Positions 12,481 through 24,760 of a stretch of 64,000 nucleotides of DNA are shown here, one piece after another. The first letter of the stretch is position 1. Every line of letters starts with the position of its first letter. The position numbers and the translations under genes were made by a program. Source of the stretch: Mallotus nudiflorus. Its lineage: Eukaryota; Streptophyta; Magnoliopsida; Malpighiales; Euphorbiaceae. The stretch covers positions 1,240,001-1,304,000 of the forward strand of contig CANTUR010000943.1 of the NCBI GenBank assembly GCA_947683625.1, in the 5' to 3' direction. Below the pieces are notes generated by a model. It did not search any database. It worked only from the letters and a program-made list of their open reading frames with translations, and had not been told where the DNA came from.

Positions 12481-12720
12481 TGCACCTGTTGTGCAAGATT
12501 TGAAATACCTGTAATTTATATATATTTTTTTAAAATTTAAAACCTAAATTGAATACGGGTGAACTTGTTATGCAACAATTTAAACACCCATACTCTATAA
12601 CAATTTTCCTATTTTTTTGGAATCTAAAACGTAATTGCACACGTGTTAACCTGTCATGTCAATTTTGAAACACCTGTATCTTATAAATATTTTTTTAAAT
12701 ATTAAAATGAAAAAAAATTA
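12481..12720. repeat. Three degenerate tandem units of about 80-85 bp
   Basis: Units begin near 12481, 12557 and 12642. Each has a (G)TGAACTTG- or GCACCTG-like start, a TTTGAAACACCTGTA-like middle and an AT-rich tail with TTTTTTTAAA. A partial unit may precede them at about 12430. Origin unknown. Confidence 0.5.
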
Positions 12721-13091
12721 AAACAAATGATGACAAAATGTTAATGTGCACCCAACCTATTTAACCTCTATAATTTTTTTTTTTTACCTTTTTGTACCCT
12801 GACAGAGGGGGCCCATATATCTTTATGAAGGTTCACAAATGGGTTTTCCCCATTTATGATTTACTTTCAATATTTTCCTTATTACTATATGGCATTAATA
12901 TTTAAAAGATTTGCGGAATGGGGAATTTTTTGGGGTTCTTTGTCCCTGTCAAGTTAGAATTTAGTTCTGTTTTTAGTTGTTTCCTTATGGTTTCCACCCA
13001 TCCTCTACTGTCAAACACCATAATAAATTCCCAAAATGTATTATCTATGATAAAACAATATTCAGTTCATAAAAAATACACCTAACTATCG

Positions 13092-13662
13092 TGGCCCCTG
13101 TACATTACCACCAGCATCATGTGCCTTTGACCTTCTGACTTGACTTGCTCCACTTTCATTCATCATATGCAATCCTAACAGCCACAAAAAATTAATATAT
13201 TAAAATACAAAACCAAAAAGCAAACACAACTGAAATTAAAATTAATTACAATAATAATACCCTTGCCGCATCTCCATATCTTTGACATAAGCTTTTAGAA
13301 TGGCCAATTTCCTTGCATATTTTGCATTTGACATCACATGGACGTTTTGTCTGTGATGAAGATCCTTGTTCTGATGCATGTGCACCTCTTTCCTTTGGTA
13401 CTCTACTTGTTTGGTGATTCAAATGGGGAGGTAAAGTTGTATTTGTAGGGTCTTCATGTGCTATACTTACATCTGGTTGAGTTACATTAGGATGCACTAT
13501 TTTTAAACGAGTGAAGTTCTCATAAACCATAATATGAATCATTCGATTATCATTATACTTCCTAAATATTGTCAGTATATCCTCATCCATCTCTAGATGT
13601 ACCCCAGTCCTAAGAACACAAACTAGAACTTCAAATATGATATGCGGAAACATCCTAAACAC
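13092..13662 (-). pseudogene. Zinc-knuckle gene fragment, possibly Mutator-like transposase-derived
   Basis: An open frame from 13662 to 13246 (138 aa) holds an N-terminal segment with MDEDILTIFRKYNDNRMIHI, a Ser/Pro/Thr-rich spacer and a C-terminal CCHC zinc knuckle (CKICKEIGHSKSLC, spacing C-x2-C-x4-H-x4-C). A plausible splice donor (GGCAAG then GTATTA) lies at about 13257 and an acceptor (TGTTAG) near 13179, leading to a short second exon. Knuckles of this kind end many plant Mutator-like transposases, and the N-terminal part resembles their early region, but no catalytic domain lies between. It may be an internally deleted transposase or a domesticated relative. Expression is not known. 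Confidence 0.4.
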
Positions 13663-15482
13663 ATCTCATAATAATGTTAGTTATGAATACTTATCAGGAT
13701 CCACATTTTCCAACAGTTTGCTTTTATCTTCATACTCCATTTCAATTGAATAATATTAAGCATATAACATCTACATGAATTCACCATCTTAATTTCAGTT
13801 GCAAGTACACAACTTAACAACCTACCGTTATAGTGACAGAACATAAAACAAACAAAAATATAAACAAGCAATACCAATTTCTAAGCGCATTGGGAAACCT
13901 GGTTTGCTTACTTTTATTTGTCATGAATTATCACTTTGAGCACATATCAGTCCTGGACATTTTGACACAGATGACATCTAAGTGAACAATAACAGATGTA
14001 CCTTTAATTATAATAACAATTCCTCACTTCATTCTCTTTTTATAAAAGATTTGAGGGTTTATTCCTCTATTTTCCTATGTTGTTTATTTTTTTTTTAAAA
14101 TTATGACTTAAAAAAAATTGATTTTTTCATAACCATGACTTACATTCTCTGTAAACAATTGAATACTCATGTATGGAACTACCACAACAAGGGGCTAGTT
14201 TATGCAAAATCCTTAGAAGATTCAATCTTAAATAAAATAGAACTTTATACATAGAGACGACAACAACATTCTTAACAAACAACAACAACGCAATCACCAT
14301 AAAATTCGTCATGAATGTACTAACCTTTATGAACACCATAGTGAGATTGATGCTTTTTACACAAGTCAGTGGTCAGATGCAACAGTGATGACAGTAGAAA
14401 GAGGATGACCTATCTTTTTCTAAGGTGAGGTATACTGCAAGTTGCGCTTACAACCGTGTGACCTATACTGCCTTTTTAGAATTCATTCTCATGGCACCGT
14501 GTCATGCTGCATGGTGAAGTCAGGATGACCCCTTTTCCTTTTTTTATTTTTTGGTTCATTTCCAAACAAAAAATATGCCTCTTTGACTTTATTAAAATGA
14601 CATGCCATGTAACTTTTAAATCTGTCAATTATTTTTAATTTTGTTAATTGTCTCTCAATGAGTGATTGTTTGATGCATGCCCCATTGATGGTATTATTAA
14701 TTTTTTCCAACATTTTATTATTTTAGACCCGATAATTCCTTGATTATGCAAATTTGAATTTCCAACCCTCCAATGGCTTTTCAATTTGTTATATTGCCAT
14801 CAATCTTCCTTATAAATTACATTCCCTTCTCATCTCCTAAATGCACAATCACTCAAAACAAAATGGCTTTGCTTTCTCCGTTTGTCATTTGTGCCCCACT
14901 TAGCCCTTGGAATGATGTTGTTGCGAGCAAATTTTTGGTTTTTTTTAATTTTGTCTTTTTATTTAATTTAACACTAATATGTCGTTACTCACGCATTAAC
15001 AATGTGTATCGACTCCCACTAACAAAATTTTAACTTCAATTTCCATTATTGTCCTAAAATAGTTGGGTCATGAACATATAGGGATCAGAGTTTTGGTAAT
15101 TTCATGCTATAAAAATCATGGTTGCATATGTGATTCCTAACACAAATAGGGTTAAATTTTTAAAGATTAAGTTTCAGTAATGTTTAATGTTTTAACACGA
15201 ACATTCATGGGTATGGGGAACTGTTGTTAGAACCCGTTCGGCCAGCTTACCTTAAATGGGCCACCTTGGAAAAAATACTAATTAGCTATTATTCCTTAGA
15301 GATTATTATGCTTAATTTTTTTTTGGAAATCGGATATAGAGTGATAAATGGAGGAACACTGGAGCATTGGAGGGTCATTTGAAACGACGTGTTCTATATT
15401 ATGTCAGCGTATTATTGTCACATCCTGCAATTATTCTTTTATGCAATTTAATATAACTCAATTAAAAAAAATAAGAAACTAT
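13663..15482. other. AT-rich intergenic DNA, nothing recognised
   Basis: Short frames only. One lysine-rich minus-strand frame at 14489-14713 (74 aa, with KNKKRKRG) is not recognisable and has no supporting context. The last five bases (15478-15482, ACTAT) are the left candidate target duplication of the composite element that follows. Confidence 0.5.
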
Positions 15483-17520
15483 TGTAGACAATAGGGTTTA
15501 ACGTGCGCCCAAAATCTGAGCAATCGCAACACTGTTTGGGCTTAGGGCCCTAGAGAATACACTACTATATCACAAAGACATAGCGTGAAGATGAGGAATC
15601 GCCACCCAGGGTAATAACTGGGAAAAATTGCTTTGGTGGTACTTGATTCTCTAAAAGAAAGCTAGTACCATAATTAAGAAATTCTAGGAATGAAATACTA
15701 ACTTCTCTTAGTCTCGTGTTTATTTAGGGTTACTTTATGAATAATTACTTTATTCTCTAATTACATGCAATTTTATTAAAATCTAATTTGAACATCCATC
15801 TAACCCTAAGGCAACTAATAATAAAATCACATATAAAAAAAGCATTTATACATAAATAAAAAAAACTAAGTTAATTTTATTTAGAAGTTAGCTAATTCTA
15901 TATTTTATTTACAAGTGAAGTGGGCTAATAAAGGACCTACATTTTTATCAATTTTAGTGAACCTAGATCTATTTGTTTTAATTTATCTAAGGAAATGGGC
16001 TTAAGTCTACAAAATTTTAAAGGAAAAGTTGAATTAGTAGGCCTAAGTCTAACTTGATTTTATTTTAAGTGAAATGTGTATTGAAATTAAATGGGTTGAG
16101 CTAAATCTAAATAAATTTTAATTAACTAGAAAATGGGCTTAAAGTCTAAATTAGTTTAAAAGAAATAGAAATGCTTTATTGGGTTGGGCTAAATCTAAAT
16201 TGATTTTATTAATTAAAATAGGCCCAAATCTAATTAACCTAAAATGGGCCTACATTGGTTTTAATTAAATTAAACCCTAAAGCCAGTTAAAACTATTGAC
16301 TAAGTGGGCTTAGACCTAACGTGGGCTTGGGGCCCAAAAGACATGAAAACCAAAAACAAAATCCAATTCACCAAACATACCAAAAATAAATCAAAACAAC
16401 AATTTTTACATGATTTTTCTAAGAAACCCGAATTCAATTTCATGTAATCCTAAAATTAATCTCCTACCATTATTGATTTTATCAGGTTTTACCAAGTGAA
16501 ACCCTAATTACTAATTAGTTTTAAGAACACAAAAGCAAATAGTTACTATTCCCAATATTAGGATTATTACAATTCCTACATGAATAAAACAAATAAGAAA
16601 TTATATACAAACCCAATAGAAATAAATCAAATAAAAAGCAAAACCCTAAAAACCTATATTAAAATGTTACAAGTTCTAATCCATAGCATGTCGTGGATCT
16701 TTTGTTTATTCATTTGCCCTCACATAGTCATTCCAGTTATACCCATCTCCAGCCAAAATCAAAATAAAAATTAAATGTAGAAACAAAAGAAATAAATTAG
16801 TACTGATTAAATAAAAAAATAAAAAAAGAAAGAATTAAATAAAAGAAAACAACAAATAAAGAAAGAAACAAGGGAATATATATGAAGAATGATGTGCAGA
16901 TACTATTTGAATGCCCCTCAGATTGAGATTGTCACAGTTTTGAGATTGACTCTATTGCTTTTCTTCTTGATTTCCTGGACTTAAAAAAATAAATAACGTA
17001 TTTTTCTTCCTTTTGAAAAAGGTTTCTTTGAAATCTATAGTAGAAAGGTTTTTTTTGTGTTAATTTTTCTTTGCTTTTTCTCTCAAACTTTTCTTTAAAC
17101 CCTAGCCTCTCAAGCACTGAACCTCCTCTCTCTGTCACTTTCCTTTCCTTTTATCCTCAGTTAATAACTCTCACATCCTCAGCTAACAACTCTCGCGTGA
17201 TCACAACAGTACTAACCTCTTGCGTGATCATAAAAGAGGCAAAATAAAAGAGTTATGTTTTTCTTTTTAAAATTAAAAATAAGGATAAAAGGATTTCAGA
17301 AAGAGAAAATACATGTAATGGAAGCGTATTGTAAATAGAAAGTTAAAATTTTTTTAAAACATTTTTAGAATCAAGATTTGCAATTAGGGCCAAAAACACT
17401 ACAATTTAGTCCTTGAAATCTCAAATTTCGGCACTAAAGATCAATTTCTCGATTAATTTTTTTATCATAGGGGCTTTCATTGCACTATGCATAATTGCAT
17501 CACAAAATTGGGTGCTTACA
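15483..17520 (-). repeat. LTR A (3' LTR of internal 1), 2038 bp
   Basis: On the plus strand it begins TGTAGACAATAGGG and ends GGGTGCTTACA. It aligns along its length with LTRs B and C. Relative to them it lacks a segment of about 250 bp (junction near 17340) that includes the 21-bp tandem array. Confidence 0.88.
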
Positions 17521-17537
17521 ATTGTCCCCCTTTATTG
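17521..17537 (-). other. Polypurine tract of internal 1
   Basis: On the minus strand CAATAAAGGGGGACAAT lies directly before LTR A, the position and composition of a plus-strand priming site. Equivalent tracts lie beside LTR B (27999) and LTR D (57087). Confidence 0.8.
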
Positions 17538-17659
17538 TTGTTTGCTCGACAAATTGCGACAAAGCAATAGAAGCACACAATTTTAAAGGAAAGAATTAGG
17601 ATACCTAATTGTATCCTAATTGACAATTTGATGCTTAAATTGCTGTGTGATTTTAAGCA

Positions 17660-18240
17660 ATATGCTATATTTAATATGTTTCACTATATTTCCTATGGAA
17701 CATTTAGTGAAATTTATGAATTTTGCTATATTCCCCTTGGGACATTTAGTGACTCGTGATTTGAAAACATGATATAGTTCATGTGGAACGTCTAGTAATA
17801 ATACAATAACTATTGTGTAGTATCTGGTCGATTGCATTATATTCCCTTTGGGATGTCTGGTTATAATGGATTTTATTATATTCCCTGTAGGACGTTTTAA
17901 TAAAATGAGTTAAATGACTCTTACTATATTCCCTATGGGACGTTTAATGATTCGTGATTTAAAAAATGTGCTATAGTTCCCGTGGAACATCTAGCAATAA
18001 TACTATAACTACTATGTAGTGTCTAGTAAACTGCACTATATTCCTTTTGGGACATCTAGTGATAATGAATTTCATTGTATTCCTTGTGGGATGTTCAATA
18101 AAATGAATGCGATGACCCTCACTAAATTCCTTGTAGGATGTCTAACGAGCTTTGAAATTGGTGCTGTAACGTTTAGCGATTTACAATCTGCTATATTCCC
18201 TGTGGGATGTCTAGCGACATTACCATGGCTACTATATAGT
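17660..18240. repeat. Nested tandem repeat in internal 1: about 48-bp units in a 197-bp higher-order unit
   Basis: A motif like CTATATTCCCTRTGGGACGT followed by TAGTGA recurs roughly every 37-66 bp. Spacing repeats as a block: matching units at about 17728, 17775, 17840 and 17877 recur at 17925, 17972, 18038 and 18075, a period of 197-198 bp. The same array is in internal 2. Confidence 0.85.
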
Positions 18241-19018
18241 GTTTGGTGGTAAAAAGTCTAAAAAAGGTCATGTTATAACCGCTATTGAAGCATATAACAT
18301 GTGGAATTTGAAACTCATGTTATGACTATTGCATAGCATATAACATGATAATTTGAAAATTTATGTTTCAGCTACTGTGTAATATAAAACAAATTTTGAC
18401 ATTGGAATGATGCATGTAGAAATGCAAAGTTTAATTCTATAATATTCTATATTATGTACTTGACAGAAAATTAAGAATAAATACAAACACAATTAATTGA
18501 TTGATGACATGAGTTGAATGAATTATTTAGGAATTAAATCCTAACTAAAATGCAATTATGGATGAAATTGCAAAGAAAAACTTGATTTTTAATGCGTGCA
18601 TAGTCAAAGGACAAAAATGGATATTTTTTATTTATAAGAAGCTTCCCTTCTTATTTTCGATGCAATTCTTTCATTTCCCTCTCCATTTCTTTCCTTTTTT
18701 TCTCTTTGATTTTCTTCTTTTGATTTCTTGCTCATCCGTAGTCCGATTCATGATTTGTCGGATCGTATGGCTGACCTACAACATAGGTGACACAGAGGAG
18801 CAGAGATTCTAATTGATCCAGCCATTATGCCTCTCCATTTTCCTTAGAACAACCTTGTACTTTAAGAAGGTTCTACTATGCTTCCTTTCACCTTCACCTT
18901 CCTAGGTGCACAGATATGGGCAATGAGGTAACATTTCCCACTTCTATTTATTCCCGGTCGTATAGTCTGAATTAAAATACACTACACTCAGTCGTGTAGT
19001 GTTGATTTCTTTTATGCG

Positions 19019-19560
19019 AGTATGTTGCAATCCATAATTGCTCACAATTATTTACAACCCTTTCATTGCTTACTAATGATGCTGTAATCCATAATTGCTC
19101 ATGATTGGTTATAACCCTTTCGTTACTTACTGATGATGCTACAATTTATAATTGCTCATGATTAGTTGCAACCCTTTCATTGCTCATTGATGATGTTGAA
19201 GTCCATAACTGCTCGCGATTAGTTGTAACCCATTCGTTGCTTACTGATGATGTTGCAATCCATAAGTGCTTATGATTAACTGCAACCCTTTCATTGCTCA
19301 TTGATGATGCTGCAACCCATAATTGCTCATGATTAGTTGCAACCCTTTCGTTACTCACTAATGATGTTGTAGTCCATAACTGCTCATGATTAGTTGTAAC
19401 CCTTTCATTGCTCACTAATGATGTTGTAATCCATAACTGGTCACAATTAGTTATAACCCTTTCATTGCTCACTAATGATGCTGCAATCCATAACTGCTTG
19501 CTGATGATGCTATAACCCATAATTGCTTGCAAATTGACTATAATCATTTCATTGCTCGAC
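19019..19560. repeat. 60-bp tandem repeat array in internal 1 (about nine copies)
   Basis: The unit resembles GATGCTGCAATCCATAATTG followed by a CTCATGATTAGTTGCAACCC segment. Because 60 is a multiple of three, one minus-strand frame stays open for 133 codons (19547-19146) as a degenerate 20-residue repeat built around NERVATNHEQLW. I regard the open frame as a by-product of the period unless expression is shown. Confidence 0.9.
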
Positions 19561-20104
19561 CTTGATGATATAGTTTATAATTGCTCATGATTTTTATATT
19601 TAGTTGTTTAAGTCGAATGCTTTGAATTCTTTTTGCTGACTGATTAGCATTTTTGCTAATTGAGTTTAAATTTTACCATGTTGACTAATTAGAATTTCTC
19701 TGCTAACTAATTTCAATCCTGTTGTGTTAACCAACTTTACAAGTTGGGTGCACTTCCTTATGGATTTACAATTCATGTAGACTTGTTGAAGTTAGTTTCA
19801 ATCATGATGAATGTATAAAAGTACATTATAATATTGAAAATATATGAGAAAATTCATCACTTTATCATGAGTTAGTGTGCACTCAACGAATCTCACTATT
19901 TTTTTATTTTCATGACAATTATTTATTCACCATTTGCAAAGGTCAGAGGCATCATTAACCATCTTATGCTGAGAGCATATCTTTTACCAAGTGAAGAGCT
20001 TACTTCCATACCTAATTTTAGGGAGAATTTTCTAAACAAAACTTATGGAAATTGAATATAAAAAGATTGAATTTCGAGTATCAAAATAGTATTTGAATTA
20101 TTTT

Positions 20105-20400
20105 TGTGCTTTTCTTCCTTATTACTCAGTGTGGATACCATTGGAAAGGTCCTTTGGATACTCACACTCTTATAGAGCATTAGAGTAAATAGAGTGATTT
20201 TTTTAAATGTGGGTCCTCTTTTAGTATTCCCCCGCCTTTCTTATAGTACTCAGCGTGGATACCACCAGAGGTTCACGTTGACACTTTTGCTCATTTTTTA
20301 TCATTATAGTAAATTATGGTTGCTCTTATTTTGATTCTCCTTTTAGTGTTCCCCCACCTTTCTTGTATTACTCAATGTGGATATCGTTGAGGGATTTGTG
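20105..20400. repeat. Three tandem units of about 123 bp in internal 1
   Basis: The phrase TTACTCAGTGTGGATACC, with small changes, recurs at about 20121, 20245 and 20367, each with preceding TTCCCCCRCCTTTCTT-like bases in the later copies. The homologous third copy in internal 2 is where the solo LTR inserted. Confidence 0.8.
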
Positions 20401-20959
20401 CTCATACTTATTTCTGAGTATTGGAATAGATTATATGCACATTTATTATTCAAAAGACTAAAATGATACTTTGAAATTCAAGCAATTGATACTGCAAGTC
20501 CATAGATTTTGTCTTTGGATATTCTTCCCCTCATTTGGGTATGAAATAAGCATTAGATTGATTACAGTTTATAAACTCTTAACACAAAGCCATTAACTAA
20601 TCATCTAAATTCCGTGAGGCTAATAAAAAAAGCCATTATAATCAAAGGTCATGAGATAGGCTTTTCGTACACGATCTCGTGAAGTGGATGAATTTACTTT
20701 CCATTTGTGAATTTTATGATTGAGATGGTACTTTATTACAGAATAGAGTTCTATTACTTCCCTTTATTATCTTAGTGAGGGTTTAGCATTTGCTATCTTG
20801 CCCATTCTTATTAATGTATTAGTTCCTTTCCCCTTCTTCAATCTTTGATTTTTTTCTGCACAAAATACTATAAGTTAGTATGGTCTATTTTCAAATGAAG
20901 AGATTTTGTCAAAATGCAATGTTATTCTTTTGTATTCTTCCTTTTTTATTATAATGATG

Positions 20960-22345
20960 ATGTCTCTGATCACAAGGTCATGATACTCCATCATTAAAGT
21001 CATGGCTTAGGGTTGAATTTGCCTTTTCACCATTCCATTAATACTATGGTAGAGGGCTTCATTCCCCTTCTTGACATCTTATACAAAAAAGGTTCTAGAG
21101 TTAGAGATCTTATTTCATGATCAAATAATTTTTCAAAGTGCATTCATTTTAAGTTTTGAGTGTGTTCTTCCCTTTTATAAGGCTAACAAATGTATTGCTG
21201 ACATGTTGGACCTTCTCATCACCATATTTCATACCATGTACTGGTTTAACTATCATGGAGAGATATTCCAGATGATGCTCTTGATGAGACTATAGAGATG
21301 GATACTAAGTTTGAGAAGCCTGAATGTCCTATCCAGCCTTTTGAGGTTACCAGGATGACGCTTTTGCAAATATCACTGTCAGTGATATTCCCTTACTGGA
21401 TGGGCCCATAATTAATTGGGCTCCTATGATCTAGAGTCCCATTAAGCATCAGGTTCTCCTAAGTTGTGTCACCTTTTTTCCTTCAAATGCTTCACATATG
21501 AACATTTTGACTACCTTTCTGCACTTTTACAACACTGATCTTAAATGTTAGTAGCAAACTGTTTGCATAATCTTGCTTAGGCTTAAAGAATTTATTATGC
21601 AATGTAAGCATTTCATAACAAATGTAAGCAAGTGTATGCATGTTATGTATGACATGCATGATCCTATAGGTCTTCTATTTGGAACAAAGCAATATTCACA
21701 GCTTGGAGTGTGAGAATAAGGTGCCTCATCAATAGCTTCTAGGTTTAAGCATTGGATGCTTTGTTGTTTGTACTTCTAATGTCAAAGCTTCTGATACAGC
21801 CCATCAGACTGATAACCAGGCTAGCGAGTCGGGTCTATGCCTTTATACTAGAGCTCATGATTGACCGATGCACTATTGAACTTTTCTTTTTGTTACTGCT
21901 TTTGATGTATGATAACTTATGTATTTGTATACTTGTAGTTTAATCCTTTCTGCCCTGAGATCTTGTTCACTAACTTTAAAGTTCTAGTGTTATATTTATC
22001 GTTTTGCCCCTAAGCTACCCTAGAGTTACATTTTGAATTCATTCTAGCAGTCTTTTTCTTTATGTGTGCAAGAGACTCAGTTTGGTCACTACTGTTGTTG
22101 ACCCTTTGTCTTACTAATCCTATTAGTTGTAGTCTCATGTTTTGAAGATGCAAAGGAGTGGGCAAACTGATTAAAGCGAGTTCTTGATAATGAAATCAAC
22201 TAGACTTGCACTTCAAAGAATTTTAAAGAGGCTTGATACTGATACGATAATTAATGACAGTTACAAGGTATGGGTAGCAATGTAAGTTACTAAGCCACCT
22301 GAATTCTCAAGGTATAAGGGGATGCTAGGCTTACAAGGAAAATTA
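20960..22345 (+). pseudogene. Relic of antisense captured genes in internal 1
   Basis: Blocks here align with the antisense genes of the D element. 21245-21500 corresponds to the acidic exon at 60411-60600. 21690-21870 corresponds to 60840-61010 (shared SLECEN-like reading). 22180-22345 corresponds to the end of the second gene at 62530-62665 (NDSYKVW versus NDNYKAW). Frames are broken by many stops and indels. The direction is opposite to gag of the host element. Function is lost; presence shows that the antisense genes predate the split between the pol-less units and the D element. Confidence 0.6.
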
Positions 22346-22975
22346 CAAAAGTCATGTCAAAAAAGAAAACATAACTAAAATAGTAATCTCACAGCTCTAA
22401 TTTAGCTTTCATTATATATTGTCTTTCTATTAAAATACTTATGCAGTATGATAAAGATGAATATGTGATATTTGAACAAAAATTTAAAATTCAATTTTAA
22501 TCATTTATTAGGGTAAAAATGAGAACATTCATTACATCACATGATACAACTCATGTTATAAGTCAATCATGAATTTTTCTCTCTAATTTTGACCTTACTG
22601 CTCTTTTTTCTTTTTTTTTTCTCTCATTGTTTATTTATTTATTATTTTTCCTCAAATTTCCTATCTTTAGAAGTTACATAATGTGATATATGTATGTTCT
22701 TTGAATTTGCATTTATGACCATGCTGAATGAATCTAATTGAATTGAATTTATGTTAAACATGTAGATGCAATCAATATCATAATGCACAGTACCATTAAG
22801 ATGTACATTACATAAGTAAACATGATGTGAATTTATATCATCAATCACTAAAACAAAATAGAAACTAAAATTTTATTCAAAGAAGACAATAAGAAATTTT
22901 ATTTCTTATTCTAGATGCTAGGGTTGCTGAGTATTATAGTGATTGTCTTTGAGGGGATTGACATAATAACTATTC

Positions 22976-24760
22976 TTACATCTTTTTGCCAATTGTCTCA
23001 ATGACTTCATCTTCATGTACCTCAAATGTGCACTTTTATTTCTTGTCTAGCAGCTTCTCATCATCAAACTCATCACCTCATCCTATAGGCACAATCGACT
23101 CGAAGGGTATATTAAAAGAAGGTGGTTTAGTATAAAACACCTTATAGCTGAACTTGCCTGAAGGTTGACCCAATAAGTCTTATGCTCTTTTCACATTTTT
23201 GGGGGCATTAAGAGATGTTTCATTGGTTTTAAGGTCTAGGTACTCAAAGGAGCTTAGCACTTCTTCCTCACTAACTCTTAAGTTAATCATCATAATAGCT
23301 GGGGGTGGTACATTTTGGTAGTTTGGGAAAGGATTATTTCTAGTGCTTGGGTTTTTAGGGTCTGTGATTTTTTTAGAGTTTATAAAGTTTTGGATTTTAT
23401 GTTTGAGGCAGATGCAGTTATCCATGCAGTGTTAGAGGTTTCAATGGAATTGGCAATGCTTGTTTAGGTTATAGCCTGGGGTGTTTGGGTTTGGTGGGTT
23501 TGGATTAGGTAAAGGTTGAAGTAAGCACTTTTAAATTAGGCTCCCTAAGACTTTTAAAAGTGGTCGGTTAAAATTTTAGAATCTCCTTGGTTGTTGAACA
23601 ACATGCACTTCCATAATCCGGCTAGTGTACCATTGTTGTGTGCCCCAAATTGGGTAGTTTTGGGTTCTAGTGCCTCTAGAGTTTCTTTTCTTGTCATTCT
23701 CAATCTCTTGTGCTTACAAACCATCATCATATAGGTCTGTGAAAGTTATAGGGTTCATCATCTATAACCTCTCAACTAGATTAGGTGAGACATTATGAAC
23801 TATCATCCTAACCTGATCTTTCTCGGCCAGCTTATTCTTTATCACCCCTGCTTTATTCATGAATCTAGTAAGGAAATCAGAGAAAGATTCATTGGGTTTC
23901 TGCTTTGTCAATTCTAGATCTCTGATGGACAATTCCAATCTAGTATTATAATCATACTATTTTGAAAAGCAGTATATAGTTCTTTTTAATCAGCCCTGAC
24001 AGACTTTTCCAACCCATGATACCAGTTTATAGCCATTCCCTCTAAAGATAGTACAAATAACCTAGCAATCACTTCTAATGGGGGCTTAGTAGTGCTCATG
24101 GTTGTTGTGTACTGACTGAGATGAATTATAGGATCTCCAGTTCCATCAAACTTCTACAGCTAAGGCATTTTGAACTTCTCAGGTAGCTTATTACTCTCTA
24201 TTAACAGCATATCATCAAAGTCAAATGAATATCCCATGCCTTGTCCTCTAAGTAGCTCTTCCATCTTAGACATTTTCTTAGTTAGTGCTTGCATCTGCTT
24301 GGACTTATGGTTTTGTACTAGTTCAAATGATTCTCTTTTTGCCTTTTCTATTATTTAGTTCTCAATATCTTCACATTTCACATCAATAGCATGTGGGTTT
24401 CTAGCAACAGGTTGCCCTTTAACATTATTGGCAGCAGGCGAAGCATTTGCAGTAGGTGGGACAACAGCAGCAACAGGTGGTGGTATGACTGGAGCAGGTT
24501 GCTTCAGTCGAGATAGTGCTTGTCTCATCTCATCTTGCATCTTAGCCCTCATGTCATCCATCAGAGCTCCTTTGATGTCTTCTAAAGTCCAATTCCCTTG
24601 CTGTTGTTCTAGTTGTTTAGATTCAGATGAAGTTAGTTTAACTTCTAAGTAAAGTGGGTTGATAGGACTTCTTTCCACTCTATCCAGTCTATTCAGGATT
24701 TCCTTTGCTAAGGCTTTAGGACTCTGACTCGTTCTTCTTAGTTTACCACCCTGTCATCCC
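22976..24760 (-). pseudogene. gag: gag relic of internal 1 (Tat/Ogre-like)
   Basis: Minus-strand reading gives a charged N-terminal stretch (LEDIKGALMDDMRAKMQDEM), a Pro/Ala-rich linker (about 24490-24420), a coiled region ending KKMSKMEELLRGQ, then a capsid-like part with KFDGTGDP and LEGMAINWYHGLEKS. The C-terminal part has CICLKHKIQNFINS, reminiscent of the modified zinc region in Tat-type gag. It ends near 22976. Several in-frame TAG codons and small shifts break it. Immediately after gag the sequence passes into the 3' region; no protease, RT, RNase H or integrase follows. The true start is unclear; the longest open piece is 24678-24355. Confidence 0.7.

Larger units (their letters stand above)
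7080..13091. other. AT-rich intergenic DNA without a recognisable gene
   Basis: About 6 kb of AT-rich sequence. Open frames are short and low in complexity, and no protein domain, tRNA or rRNA is recognisable. Visible structures are listed separately: a GTGTC-rich block, a TAA microsatellite, an acidic codon repeat and a degenerate tandem repeat. The stretch 7200-7340 and the block around 8030-8250 are less AT-rich than their surroundings but gave no identifiable product. Confidence 0.6.

Noticed and set aside
19146..19547. Real repeat-protein gene
   Set aside because: Openness is explained by a 60-bp period; no start context or conserved flanking frame was visible. Kept only as a finding to check.
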